From positions 1 to 64,000 of the forward strand of contig JACZJC010000076.1 in NCBI GenBank assembly GCA_014860745.1: DNA of 64,000 nucleotides, in the 5' to 3' direction. The position numbers were made by a program, and so were the translations under genes. Below are positions 8,544-16,964 of the stretch, piece after piece. The notes under the pieces were generated by a model that was not told where the DNA came from, did no database searches, and worked only from the letters and a program-made list of their open reading frames with translations. How positions within the stretch are numbered: position 1 is the first letter of the stretch; each line of letters opens with the position of its first letter. This DNA comes from Anaerolineales bacterium (GTDB lineage: Bacteria; Chloroflexota; Anaerolineae; Anaerolineales; Villigracilaceae).

Positions 8544-9491
8544 TTAACCTCGCACGACCCTCAATGCCTGCGGAAGTATCTCAAAACTGACTTTTTTGAG
8601 GTTGCTCCCAAAGCTCGTGAAGATTTCCCCGTCGGCATGGATGTAGAGCGGGAGATCGGAGGTAAGGGTAAATTTTTTGAACTCGCCCATGCGGACCTGC
8701 CGGAAGCGCATATGCGTGCCTTTCATGAACTCCGGCACGAGGCGAAACATCATGGCGCGCGAAACCTTGTTGACGATGACGTATTCCATTTTGCCGTCGT
8801 TGTTCTTCGAATCGGGAGATAGCATGAATCCGCCGCCTTCGCGCGGACCGTTGCACAAGGTGACCATGAGCGTATTACCCTCCCATGCTTCGCTGTCGGT
8901 TTCTATTTTTACTTTGGCGGGGTTGTGATTCAAGAGGATGGTCTGGATGACGGCGGTGAGGTACATCAGGAAGCCTTTGACAATGGGCAATTTATGCGAG
9001 CGGATGGTGACAACCGCGTCGAAGCCGATGCCAAGGGTGTTGTCGAAATGTTCCCGATTGCCGTGCTGATCGGTCATCAATCCGATATCCACCGCTTCCA
9101 CCTGTTCCGCCTTGAGCATGTGGGCCAGCGCATGCGCTGATTTTTTTGTGATTCCGATGGAATAAGCAAAGTCATTGCCGGAACCGATGGGAACAACGCC
9201 CATCACGGGACGCCTCTCCGCAGGAATTTGCATGAGACCGTTCATTACTTCGTGGGCGGTGCCGTCACCGCCCATGGCAATGACCAGGTCGCAGCCTTCC
9301 GCAGCGGCTTGTTTGGCCAGCTCAACGGCATGGGTGGGATAGACCGTCCCGCTCCAGGTGAGTTCCCCCTGAAATTCCCGCGCGATCGGGCGCAGGTCGT
9401 TGGCAACTTTCCAGCCACGCCCCATATCGGCCATGGGGTTGAGGATGAGTTTTACTTTTCGGGGCTGGAAGGGTGAACGTGTCGATATCAT
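8544..9491 (-). CDS. Diacylglycerol/lipid kinase family protein
   Basis: 315 residues from the preferred ATG at 9491, which has GGAG 6 bases upstream; a frame extension to 9539 lacks such a site. KVKLILNPMADMGRG is the first nucleotide-binding strand, and AMGGDGTAHEVMNGL with GVVPIGSGNDFAYSIG are the signature motifs of the DAGK catalytic (LCB5/YegS/DgkB) family, which phosphorylates diacylglycerol or related lipids at the membrane face. The C-terminal half (LYIHADGEIF) matches the family's beta-rich domain. It is followed by a shared terminator. The exact lipid is not predictable. Confidence 0.85.
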   Translation of the reverse strand: MISTRSPFQPRKVKLILNPMADMGRGWKVANDLRPIAREFQGELTWSGTVYPTHAVELAKQAAAEGCDLVIAMGGDGTAHEVMNGLMQIPAERRPVMGVVPIGSGNDFAYSIGITKKSAHALAHMLKAEQVEAVDIGLMTDQHGNREHFDNTLGIGFDAVVTIRSHKLPIVKGFLMYLTAVIQTILLNHNPAKVKIETDSEAWEGNTLMVTLCNGPREGGGFMLSPDSKNNDGKMEYVIVNKVSRAMMFRLVPEFMKGTHMRFRQVRMGEFKKFTLTSDLPLYIHADGEIFTSFGSNLKKVSFEILPQALRVVRG

Positions 9492-9619
9492 GTCGACTCC
9501 TGAAATTGAATTTGTAAGGATATAACCCCGCTCTTCCAATTTTGGTTGCAGGGAGAATATAAATTTCCCGGCTGCCTGTTATGGATGCTATCGATCTTTC
9601 TCCTGCCAGCCCATTCTTT

Positions 9620-10879
9620 TTACGGAACGGGAAGGAGTGTTGAATCCAACGGCCCGGTGGCGCTTTTTGCGATGACAAATTTTCCGCGGAAATATTTCTT
9701 GGCATGATACAGGGCCGCGTCTGCGGCGCGCAGCAGGTCGCCGGCATTGTGGGAATGTATGGGATAAACGGCAATACCGGCGGTAAGACCCAATTGGATG
9801 GGCACACTGCCCAAAACCGGGTAACTGTATTCCTTCATAAGGTCAAGGATCTTTTTGGTCACTATCTCCGCCACATCCAGGCCGGTATCTCGCATGATCA
9901 AGGTCAGCTCATCGCCGCCGTAGCGGGCCAGGAAATCGGTCGAGCGCATCTTTTCGGCAAGATAATTAAAGACATCCGAGAGAACCTCATCGCCAACGCT
10001 GTGTCCCAGATTGTCATTAACGCTTTTGAACCCATCCAGGTCCATCATGACAACGGAAAACTTCGAGTTCATGCGCCTGGCATAGCGCATTTCCTCTTGC
10101 AAGCGCTCGTCCAATGCGCGGCGGTTTGGCAGGCCGGTCACGCTGTCGGTATTCGCAAGTTCGGTCAACCCTTTATGGGCATTCCCGTTGGAGATCGCCA
10201 CGGCCGCCTGGTCGGCCAGCAGGCCAATGAGGCGCAATTCCGATTTGGTGAAGCCTCCCGTGATCGACCGCGAGATGTTCATCACCCCCACAATGGAATT
10301 GCTGAATTTTAGCGGTACCCCAATAATTGAACCGATCCAATCCGTGGGGGATTCCTTATATAAAGGGTGGTTTTGGATGTTCTCAACCATGATGGGCATT
10401 CCATTATTCGCCACCAGATAGGTGAGCCCATTCACACGCGGCAAAGCCACCGGTTTATTGCTGACTCCATCAGAGTTTAACGAAGCTCCAAATTCCAGCT
10501 TCCCCTGGGAATATAAAAAAATGTGGGCGGCGCGCGAATTCTTGATCAACTTCATCGCTTCGGTCACCACAGTATCAAGCACGGTTTGCAGGTCCAGGCT
10601 GGAAGTCAGATTCAGACTGATGCGTTTCAAGGCATCCAATTCATCCGCCTGCTGCTTGACCAGAGTCATCAGCGAATGTTTGGAAATGATCTCCTGGGTG
10701 AAACTACTGACCTGGTTTTCTTTTTCTTGTGGATTGGGGAATGCGCCGGCGGCCTCAACTAAAACCTGGATGAGTTTGAGTATTCCCTCTTTCTCCTCAG
10801 GCGCAATCGATGTGTCTTGATCGATAATCTCCCATGCACGACGGAAAACATCTTTCCATTCTCGCTTTTTCTTTTCCAT
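9620..10879 (-). CDS. GAF-GGDEF diguanylate cyclase
   Basis: 419 residues from the ATG at 10879 (preceded by AAGGG); another ATG at 10900 gives seven more residues. An N-terminal helical region is followed by a GAF domain (from LNLTSSLDLQTVLDTVV to DQAAVAIS) and a GGDEF domain with MDLDGFKSVND metal and substrate residues and RYGGDEL as the signature. The last residue is Leu instead of Phe, a tolerated variation. RSTD lies five residues before it and is an intact inhibitory I-site. The enzyme should make cyclic di-GMP from GTP in response to a cytosolic signal. Confidence 0.85.
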   Translation of the reverse strand: MEKKKREWKDVFRRAWEIIDQDTSIAPEEKEGILKLIQVLVEAAGAFPNPQEKENQVSSFTQEIISKHSLMTLVKQQADELDALKRISLNLTSSLDLQTVLDTVVTEAMKLIKNSRAAHIFLYSQGKLEFGASLNSDGVSNKPVALPRVNGLTYLVANNGMPIMVENIQNHPLYKESPTDWIGSIIGVPLKFSNSIVGVMNISRSITGGFTKSELRLIGLLADQAAVAISNGNAHKGLTELANTDSVTGLPNRRALDERLQEEMRYARRMNSKFSVVMMDLDGFKSVNDNLGHSVGDEVLSDVFNYLAEKMRSTDFLARYGGDELTLIMRDTGLDVAEIVTKKILDLMKEYSYPVLGSVPIQLGLTAGIAVYPIHSHNAGDLLRAADAALYHAKKYFRGKFVIAKSATGPLDSTLLPVP

Positions 10880-10970
10880 ATCACCCTTTGTAACATCCAT
10901 CTCAATTGAAGCAAGCCTCCGTTTGTACTATCGCCTGGCACATGCAATACTAAACCGTTATGCAAAATTT

Positions 10971-11007
10971 GTGAGTAATGTTATAACCCTGGTTTAGAAA
11001 TACTCAC
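10971..11007. promoter_or_regulatory. Inverted repeat in a divergent promoter region
   Basis: GTGAGTA (10971-10977) and TACTCAC (11001-11007) are perfect inverted arms between the divergent cyclase and SDR genes. The spacing suggests a dimeric regulator site, but no regulator is known. Confidence 0.4.
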
Positions 11008-11094
11008 GGAAGTTGACTTATTATAACGGTTATTTTCGTCCTTATTTGGACTGTGTTAGAATGACATTCTCATATTGATTTAACGAGGTACTTC

Positions 11095-11886
11095 GTGTCC
11101 GACTCACCCAAGCCTGCTCCCGCCACCCCATTGAATCCCCGCCGCTGCGGCATTATCGTCGGCGCATCCGATGGGATCGGCGCGGCCCTTGCCAGAAAAA
11201 TGATCAAAGAGGGGTTCACCCTTGCACTTGTTTCCCGTCAAAAAGATAAACTAAATGCCTTATGCGGGGAGATCAATTCTTCGTTGAACGCAATGCGCGC
11301 CCTCGCTTATCCACATGATGTAACGAACTACAATGAAATCCCCACTCTGCTCCGCAAAATTGTAGCGGATCTCGGCGGGCTGGATACGTTCGTCTTCATG
11401 GCCGGGATTAACCTGCCGCCCGGCGGCGTGGAAAAATATAATTTCGAAAACGACCACAAAATGGTCGAAGTTAATCTCATCGGCGGGATGGCCTGGCTTA
11501 CCCCGGTGGCTGAGATGTTCCAACATGCCAAAGCGGGGCAAATTGTCGGCATCAGCTCCGTGGCCGGGGACCGCGGACGAATCGGCAATCCCGGTTACAA
11601 CACATCAAAGGCAGGGCTGGCCACCTATCTCGAAGCGCTGCGTAACCGGCTCACCCGTCATGGCGTGAACGTCTTGACCGTGAAACCCGGCTTCGTAAAA
11701 ACAGAAATGCTCAAAGCCGCGCAGGGCGCAACTCCCTTTGTCATCACTCCCGAAAAAGCCGCGGACGATATTTATAATGCCATGCGCAGGCGCAAACAAC
11801 TCATCTACACCGCTTCCCTGTGGCGCTGGATCATGCTCCTCATCCAGCACATCCCATCGGTGATCTTCCGCCGAATGTCATTCTAA
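11095..11886 (+). CDS. Short-chain dehydrogenase, DprE2-like
   Basis: 263 residues. The cofactor motif GASDGIGAALA lies near residue 25, NxAG-like FMAGIN follows, and the catalytic Ser-Tyr-Lys are seen as ISSVAG and YNTSKAG, so this is a classical NAD(P)-dependent SDR. The start is GTG at 11095 with ACGAGG upstream. A C-terminal hydrophobic helix (LWRWIMLLIQHIP) may associate it with the membrane, as in DprE2-type enzymes. The next gene, 52 bases on, is an FAD oxidase similar to DprE1. Together they could epimerise a polyprenyl-linked sugar by oxidation followed by reduction. Confidence 0.75.
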   Translation: MSDSPKPAPATPLNPRRCGIIVGASDGIGAALARKMIKEGFTLALVSRQKDKLNALCGEINSSLNAMRALAYPHDVTNYNEIPTLLRKIVADLGGLDTFVFMAGINLPPGGVEKYNFENDHKMVEVNLIGGMAWLTPVAEMFQHAKAGQIVGISSVAGDRGRIGNPGYNTSKAGLATYLEALRNRLTRHGVNVLTVKPGFVKTEMLKAAQGATPFVITPEKAADDIYNAMRRRKQLIYTASLWRWIMLLIQHIPSVIFRRMSF

Positions 11887-11896
11887 ATCATCACCA

Positions 11897-11927
11897 GACC
11901 CTAAAGGTTTTAAAAACCTTTAGGGTC
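11897..11927. repeat. Short palindromic intergenic hairpin
   Basis: GACCCTAAAGGTTTT and AAAACCTTTAGGGTC are perfect inverted complements in the gap between the DprE2-like and DprE1-like genes. It lacks a clear T-run and could act as a weak terminator or RNA-processing site. Confidence 0.6.
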
Positions 11928-11938
11928 TTACGATAACC

Positions 11939-13336
11939 ATGCAAAATACCTTCACCCAACTCGAAAACTTCGGACATTCGCTCAGCGCCCAGTCGTATCT
12001 CATTCAACCCAAATCTGCCGAGGATATTTATTCGGCTTTCAAGCTCGCAAAGAAGATCGGGCTGACAGTTACCGCGCGGGGAGCGGGGCGCAGTTACAAC
12101 GACGCCGCATTAAACGGCGGCGGCATTCTGCTGGATATGTCAGCGATGAATCAGATTCTTGAGTGGGACCAGGTCACAGGTCGGGTACGATGCGAGCCGG
12201 GCGTCACATTGGAAAAACTATGGCAGCATATCGAGCCGCAAGGTTGGTGGCCGCCTGTCGTCTCTGGCACGATGAAGACAACGCTGGGTGGATGCCTTGC
12301 CGCGAACATCCACGGCAAAAATAATTTCAAGATGGGCACCATCGGCGAGCATGTGCTTGAGTTCACTGCGGTTCTGCCCACGGGCGCGGAGATCACCTGC
12401 ACTCCGAAAAAGAATGCGGATCTGTTTTACGCGATGATCGGCGGGTACGGGATGCTGGGAATCTTTACGTCCATTACCTTGCAGATGAAACGCATCCACT
12501 CCGGACTTTTGACTGTGGACGCATTCCCCGTGCAGAATCTGCACCGACACCTCTCCAGCCTGCAGGACGACGCTCCCAATTACGATTACATCGTCGGCTG
12601 GTTGGAAACCTTTGCGGGCGGCTCATCCCTCGGGCGCGGACAGATCCATGCGGCACGTTACCTGCACGAAGGCGAGGATAAGAATCCGCAGGATACGATG
12701 AAGGTCTCCAATCAGGTATTGCCTTCGCGCATCTTTGGTGTTTTTCCAAAGGGATTACTGCACTACTTCATGTCGCCTTTCATGATTAATTTGGGCGTGT
12801 GGGGAGTCAACACCGGGAAATATATTGCATCGCTTCGCAGGCACACCTTCCGCCAGTCCCACGCGGCGTTTCATTTTCTTTTGGATTATGTTCCCAACTG
12901 GGAACTCTCCTATGGTCGTAGCGGGTTGATCCAATATCAATCCTTCCTCCCGAAAGAGACCGCCGAAGCCGCGTGGACGGAAATCCTGCAACTCTCGCAC
13001 AAGAACGGCCTGCCTTCTTATCTCGGCGTGACAAAACGCCACCGCTCGGATAAATTCCTGCTCACTCACGCCGTGGACGGTTTCTCGCTGGCGATGGATT
13101 TCAAAGTGACCGATGGCGGCCGCGCCAAAATGCGCGCGATGTTACAGGAATTCGACAAGATCGTCCTCGTAAATCGCGGCAGGTTCTATTTTGCCAAGAA
13201 CAGCGAAACCACAGCCGAGACCGCTCTCGCGTTTTATGGAAAAGACATTGTGGATAAATTCAAGAAATTGAAAAAGCGCTGCGACCCGAACGGATTACTT
13301 GAATCAGATCTGTACCGCAGAGTATTTGGAGAATAA
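11939..13336 (+). CDS. FAD-binding oxidoreductase, DprE1-like
   Basis: 465 residues of the vanillyl-alcohol oxidase/PCMH FAD fold. ARGAGRSYNDAALNGGGILLD matches the GRSYGD...NGG pyrophosphate loop of DprE1 and alditol oxidases. SGTMKTTLGGCLAANIHGKN and MGTIGEHV form the second FAD-binding part, and GRFYFAKNSETT near the C-terminus belongs to the cap domain. DprE1 oxidises the 2'-OH of decaprenylphosphoryl ribose before DprE2 reduces it, giving the arabinose donor. The adjacent SDR supports such a pair here, but the sugar substrate is inference. Confidence 0.75.
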   Translation: MQNTFTQLENFGHSLSAQSYLIQPKSAEDIYSAFKLAKKIGLTVTARGAGRSYNDAALNGGGILLDMSAMNQILEWDQVTGRVRCEPGVTLEKLWQHIEPQGWWPPVVSGTMKTTLGGCLAANIHGKNNFKMGTIGEHVLEFTAVLPTGAEITCTPKKNADLFYAMIGGYGMLGIFTSITLQMKRIHSGLLTVDAFPVQNLHRHLSSLQDDAPNYDYIVGWLETFAGGSSLGRGQIHAARYLHEGEDKNPQDTMKVSNQVLPSRIFGVFPKGLLHYFMSPFMINLGVWGVNTGKYIASLRRHTFRQSHAAFHFLLDYVPNWELSYGRSGLIQYQSFLPKETAEAAWTEILQLSHKNGLPSYLGVTKRHRSDKFLLTHAVDGFSLAMDFKVTDGGRAKMRAMLQEFDKIVLVNRGRFYFAKNSETTAETALAFYGKDIVDKFKKLKKRCDPNGLLESDLYRRVFGE

Positions 13337-13342
13337 TATTGC

Positions 13343-13370
13343 AGGGGCGGGGTTCATCCCGCCCCTCTTT
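13343..13370 (+). terminator. GC-rich terminator after the DprE1-like gene
   Basis: AGGGGCGGG and CCCGCCCCT pair around a GTTCAT loop and are followed by CTTT. It lies between the oxidase stop and the lipB start. Confidence 0.55.
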
Positions 13371-13381
13371 GATTTAATACC

Positions 13382-14092
13382 ATGAATTTTATTGTTGAAG
13401 ACCTCGGCTTGATCGAATACGAACGCGCCTGGAAATTACAGGACGAATACGCTGCGGAGATTGCAGAAGGGAAACGCCCGCCGACCCTGCTTTTGCTGGA
13501 ACATCCCCATGTGTACACATTTGGAAGGAAAGGCCGTGCCGAGAATTTGCTGTGGGGCGAGGAGCAGTTAAGGCAAAAGGGGATTTCCACTTACTGGGTC
13601 GATCGCGGTGGAGATGTAACGTATCACGGCCCGGGACAATTGGTGGGCTATCCGCTTCTCCCGCTCGGAAAAGTAAATACAGACAATAAACTTTCTGAAG
13701 CCGATTATGTCGGTTACGTCCGCAAATTGGAGAAGATGCTGATCGTGGCGATGGCGAATTTCGGCATTGTGACAGGCCAACGGCCCGGGTTGAGCGGGGT
13801 GTGGATCCAGCCGGATGTGCATTCAAGATGTGCGCGTTGTAAGCCCGAAGATAAAAAGAAGCCCGCCAAACTCGCGGCCATCGGCATAAAAGTGGATGTG
13901 CATGGCATCTCCCGCCATGGCTTTGCTTTGAACGTGAACCCGGACATGGAATATTGGGACGGCATTATCGCCTGCGGTTTGCAAAATGAGCCCATCGTTT
14001 CGCTCACGGACCTGGCTGACCCCGCACCTTCGATGAAGGATGTGAAGGAAAAAGTCGCATCCGCGTTTCGCGAAGTGTTTGAAAGCCAATAA
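13382..14092 (+). CDS. lipB: Lipoyl(octanoyl) transferase
   Basis: 236 residues. LLLEHPHVYTFGRKG, DRGGDVTYHGPGQLVGYP (residues 74-91), the lysine in KLAAIGIKV (Lys163) and the cysteine in IIACGL (Cys198) are the substrate loop and Lys/Cys catalytic pair of LipB, which transfers octanoyl from ACP to lipoyl domains. Between the GLSGVWI strand and the catalytic lysine there is an insertion of about 20 residues (142-162), charged and containing a CARC (CxxC) motif, which the E. coli-type enzyme lacks. A shared terminator follows. lipA is not in the window. Confidence 0.92.
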   Translation: MNFIVEDLGLIEYERAWKLQDEYAAEIAEGKRPPTLLLLEHPHVYTFGRKGRAENLLWGEEQLRQKGISTYWVDRGGDVTYHGPGQLVGYPLLPLGKVNTDNKLSEADYVGYVRKLEKMLIVAMANFGIVTGQRPGLSGVWIQPDVHSRCARCKPEDKKKPAKLAAIGIKVDVHGISRHGFALNVNPDMEYWDGIIACGLQNEPIVSLTDLADPAPSMKDVKEKVASAFREVFESQ

Positions 14093-14123
14093 AAAAATCT
14101 CCCGCAAAATTCGGGAGATTTTT
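14093..14123. terminator. Bidirectional terminator, lipB / GGDEF gene
   Basis: AAAAATCTCCCG and CGGGAGATTTTT form a symmetric hairpin between two convergent genes; it overlaps the last bases of the minus-strand gene. Confidence 0.85.
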
Positions 14124-15090
14124 ATTCAGCAATTGCCCAGCCATCGCGCCCGTCACTTTTTGCTTTATACATGGCATTGTCCGCGCGGTTGAGCAGGGTA
14201 TCCCACGTATCCGCCCCAAATTGGAACTGCGCCACGCCAATACTTAACGTGATGTTCACATCATGTCCTTTGACGTGCACCACGGTTTCCCGCACCCGTT
14301 TGCAGAGCCGGTCCGCCTGCTCCGCGGCGGCATTGGAGTCTGAACTCGGCAGGATGATCAGGAACTCTTCGCCGCCATACCGCCCCACCACATCCGGGTG
14401 ACGGACGCTCTCGCGCAATTGGCTGGCAACCTGCCTTAAGACCTCATCCCCAATGGAATGACCATGGCTGTCATTCACAGCTTTGAAATTATCCACATCG
14501 ACTATCGAAACGGAGAGCATGGATCGATACCGTTCCGCCCGCAGCACCTCGCCCTGCAATTCCCTGATGATCGTGCGGCGGTTGGGCAAAAACGTGAGCG
14601 GGTCCACCTGGGCCACTTCGCTGGCCTGCACCATCACCGCTTCCATTTCGATCTGCTTGTTGCGCGCGATCTTTTTGGTGAACTCGCTCTCGGTGCGGAA
14701 TAATTTCACCTGCCGGTTCAGGCGTTCGATCATTTCCTGCAATGCTATATCCGATTCCATGCGCTCGGCTATGAACAGAATCTGTCCATTTCGAATCGGG
14801 ATGAATATGCAATCGTAAAGATTGGCGGGGGTTGTTCCATCCAATGCAAAATACGCCGTCCAATGTTCGAGTTGTCCGCTCGTCAGGCGGGCGTGCAGGG
14901 CGTCCTCCTCTGTTTTGGAAAATAAATCATTCAATTTCACGGAAGGGACAGGTTTTTTTTGGCAGGATTCAAAAGCCGCGTTCCACGAAACCAGTGTACC
15001 GTCGCTTTCCACAAGCGCCACCCTGGCATGAATGGTTTCAAAGATTGCTTCTACATCCTCGCTTGTAATGATTTCCACCAGCTTTTTCAT
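14122..15090 (-). CDS. PAS-like sensor plus GGDEF diguanylate cyclase
   Basis: 322 residues, no membrane segment. The first ~120 residues (FETIHARVALVESDGTLVSWNAAFE, then FIPIRNGQILFIAER) look like a PAS fold. A coiled helix (130-160) leads to the GGDEF domain with DPLTFLPNRR, VDVDNFKAVND and the signature RYGGEEF. RHPD five residues upstream is an intact I-site, so product inhibition is expected. It should be an active c-di-GMP synthase. On the minus strand TAAAAT ends exactly 6 bases before the ATG with no ribosome binding site, suggesting a leaderless mRNA. Confidence 0.85.
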   Translation of the reverse strand: MKKLVEIITSEDVEAIFETIHARVALVESDGTLVSWNAAFESCQKKPVPSVKLNDLFSKTEEDALHARLTSGQLEHWTAYFALDGTTPANLYDCIFIPIRNGQILFIAERMESDIALQEMIERLNRQVKLFRTESEFTKKIARNKQIEMEAVMVQASEVAQVDPLTFLPNRRTIIRELQGEVLRAERYRSMLSVSIVDVDNFKAVNDSHGHSIGDEVLRQVASQLRESVRHPDVVGRYGGEEFLIILPSSDSNAAAEQADRLCKRVRETVVHVKGHDVNITLSIGVAQFQFGADTWDTLLNRADNAMYKAKSDGRDGWAIAE

Positions 15091-15096
15091 AAGAAT

Positions 15097-15102
15097 ATTT
15101 TA
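15097..15102 (-). promoter_or_regulatory. -10 box for a leaderless start
   Basis: The minus strand reads TAAAAT, six bases, then the ATG of the PAS-GGDEF gene at 15090. Confidence 0.5.
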
Positions 15103-15174
15103 GCGTATCCGCTCCGGATTTATTTTGACCTTACAAAACTAGTAACCCCCACCTTGCATATTTTAGAAGTGGAA

Positions 15175-16944
15175 TTATCTCGCCCCTTTTCTCCCAAACT
15201 GACGTTCCAGCAGATCCACCGACAAATGGATCATCGTCGGCCGGCCATGCGGACAGGTACGCGGCGAATGGCAGGCTTCCAAATCATTCAGCAGACTCCT
15301 CTGCTCCTCGGATGTGAGCGCCTGCCCGGCCTTGACCGCCAGCCTCTTGCAGACTCGCGCCGCAAGTTTCGCTTCCACCTCCGCCTGAAGCGGACTCTCG
15401 TCCTCTTCAAAATCCTCCACCAACGCCCTCAGCGCGGATGCGGGGTCGCCGCCTGAAAATAAAACCGGCATGGCACGCACCTGGAAGGTATTCGTGCCGA
15501 ACTCCTCCACTTCAAAACCGAAATGATTCAAGAAGGGCAATTGACCGGTCAGCGTTTTCGCGGATTGCGGCGGCAGTGTGACAACTTCCGGGGAAAGCAG
15601 CGCCTGCGATGGAATACTCTTGCTTTCATGCTGGGCCATCAACTTCTCGAACAGCACCCGCTCATGCGCGGCATGTTGATCGATGAGATAAAGTCCATCG
15701 GGACCTTCTGCAACGAGATACGTTGAGCCGATCTGCCCGATGAGACGGAGCAAAGGGATGCCGGTTGAGAACGACTTTTGACCTTCGACTTGTGACATGT
15801 CACTGTTTGCTGGCGTCTGGTCACTGTCCACGGTCTGTGGTCTATCGTCCATCGTCGAAGACTCATCATGCGCAATCGACCAATCGATACCCACCTCCCT
15901 CGGCTCCGATGGTACAGAACGCGTCCCCCACAACTGCGGCGAAACAGACGGAACGGGTGTGTATGCCAGCAAAGCCTTGCGCGTCGAACGCTGCACAAAA
16001 CTAAAGATCTTATCCTGGCTTCGAAAACGCACCTCCGCTTTGGTCGGATGCACATTCACATCCACATCTTCAGGAGCCATCTCCAAAAACAAAGCCGTGA
16101 GCGGATAGCGCCCCACCATCAACAAGGTGTGATACGCCTGCAAGAGCGCCGAATTCAACGAGATTTCCTGCACCCAGCGGCCATTGATGAAGAAGGTAAT
16201 CTCCCTGCGATTCGAACGCGTCAATGATGTAGGGCTGATAAAACCAGATAACGACATGCCATCTTCGGTTGCCATCACCTCCAGCATTTGTTTGGCCACA
16301 TCCACGCCATACAAGGCTGCGAGAATGGCGCGCCTGTCCCCGTCCCCGGCCGTTTGCAATGTGACTTGTTTTCCGTCCGTCACTTTGAAACGCACATTGG
16401 GATACGCCAGCGCATAGCGTGTGATTAATGAATCAATGGCGCGGCGTTCGGTCACATCGCTTTTCAAAAATTTCAAACGCGCGGGCACGTTGTAAAAAAG
16501 GTTTTCCACGCGCACCCCTGTCCCCAGCGGTGCGCCCACTTTTTCAACCTTGCTGGAAACACCCCCAGCCACCTTCAGGCGCGCGCCTTCCGTGGCAGAG
16601 TCCGCGCGTGAAGTGATGGTCATGTGCGAGACGGAACCGATCGAAGCCAGTGCTTCGCCTCGGAAACCCAACGTCTGGATGTGGAACAGGTCTTCGGACT
16701 GAACCAGTTTCGAGGTCGCATGACGCGAGGCGGCCAGTTCCAATTCGACTGCGGGGATGCCGTGCCCATCATCCGCCACTTCGATCAGTGTCCGTCCCGC
16801 ATCCACAATCGAAATGGAAATATTTTTCGCGCCCGCATCCAGTGAATTTTCGGCAAGTTCTTTCACAACCGAAGCGGGTCGTTCCACCACTTCGCCGGCA
16901 GCAATTTGAGAGGAGACCTCGGAGGAAAGCAATCGAATGGGCAT
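15175..16944 (-). CDS. mutL: DNA mismatch repair protein MutL (endonuclease type)
   Basis: 589 residues from the ATG at 16944; a TTG-started extension to 16965 is unlikely. GHKL ATPase motifs are clear: AGEVVERP, ELAENSLDAGA, ADDGHGIP, TSK and GFRGEALASIG. The C-terminal domain has DQHAAHERVLFEK, fitting the DQHA(X)2E(X)4E metal-dependent endonuclease motif, and CPHGRP. This is the nicking form found in bacteria without MutH. The linker between the domains (about residues 360-392) is encoded by a low-complexity palindromic phrase at 15772-15862. The promoter is a palindromic -10 shared with the divergent HAD gene. Confidence 0.95.
   Translation of the reverse strand: MPIRLLSSEVSSQIAAGEVVERPASVVKELAENSLDAGAKNISISIVDAGRTLIEVADDGHGIPAVELELAASRHATSKLVQSEDLFHIQTLGFRGEALASIGSVSHMTITSRADSATEGARLKVAGGVSSKVEKVGAPLGTGVRVENLFYNVPARLKFLKSDVTERRAIDSLITRYALAYPNVRFKVTDGKQVTLQTAGDGDRRAILAALYGVDVAKQMLEVMATEDGMSLSGFISPTSLTRSNRREITFFINGRWVQEISLNSALLQAYHTLLMVGRYPLTALFLEMAPEDVDVNVHPTKAEVRFRSQDKIFSFVQRSTRKALLAYTPVPSVSPQLWGTRSVPSEPREVGIDWSIAHDESSTMDDRPQTVDSDQTPANSDMSQVEGQKSFSTGIPLLRLIGQIGSTYLVAEGPDGLYLIDQHAAHERVLFEKLMAQHESKSIPSQALLSPEVVTLPPQSAKTLTGQLPFLNHFGFEVEEFGTNTFQVRAMPVLFSGGDPASALRALVEDFEEDESPLQAEVEAKLAARVCKRLAVKAGQALTSEEQRSLLNDLEACHSPRTCPHGRPTMIHLSVDLLERQFGRKGAR
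15772..15862. repeat. Low-complexity phrase within the mutL linker
   Basis: Short words such as GACTTTTGACCTTCGACTT, GTGACATGTCAC and GGTCACTGTCCACGG follow one another in the inter-domain linker of mutL. The first 19-mer is identical to part of the phrase at 6718-6772, so both seem to derive from one dispersed repeat family. Confidence 0.6.
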
Positions 16945-16950
16945 GGCGCG

Positions 16951-16958
16951 ATTATAAT
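16951..16958. promoter_or_regulatory. Palindromic bidirectional -10 element
   Basis: ATTATAAT is its own reverse complement. Six bases (16945-16950) separate it from the mutL ATG on the minus strand and six bases (16959-16964) from the HAD ATG on the plus strand. Each strand therefore has TATAAT at the distance where transcription would begin at the start codon itself. Confidence 0.75.
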
Positions 16959-16964
16959 CTCCCA

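Noticed and set aside
16650-16964. N-terminal extension of the HAD hydrolase by about 105 codons
   Set aside because: It runs antiparallel through the conserved 5' part of mutL; the HAD motif DLDDT begins right after ATG 16965.
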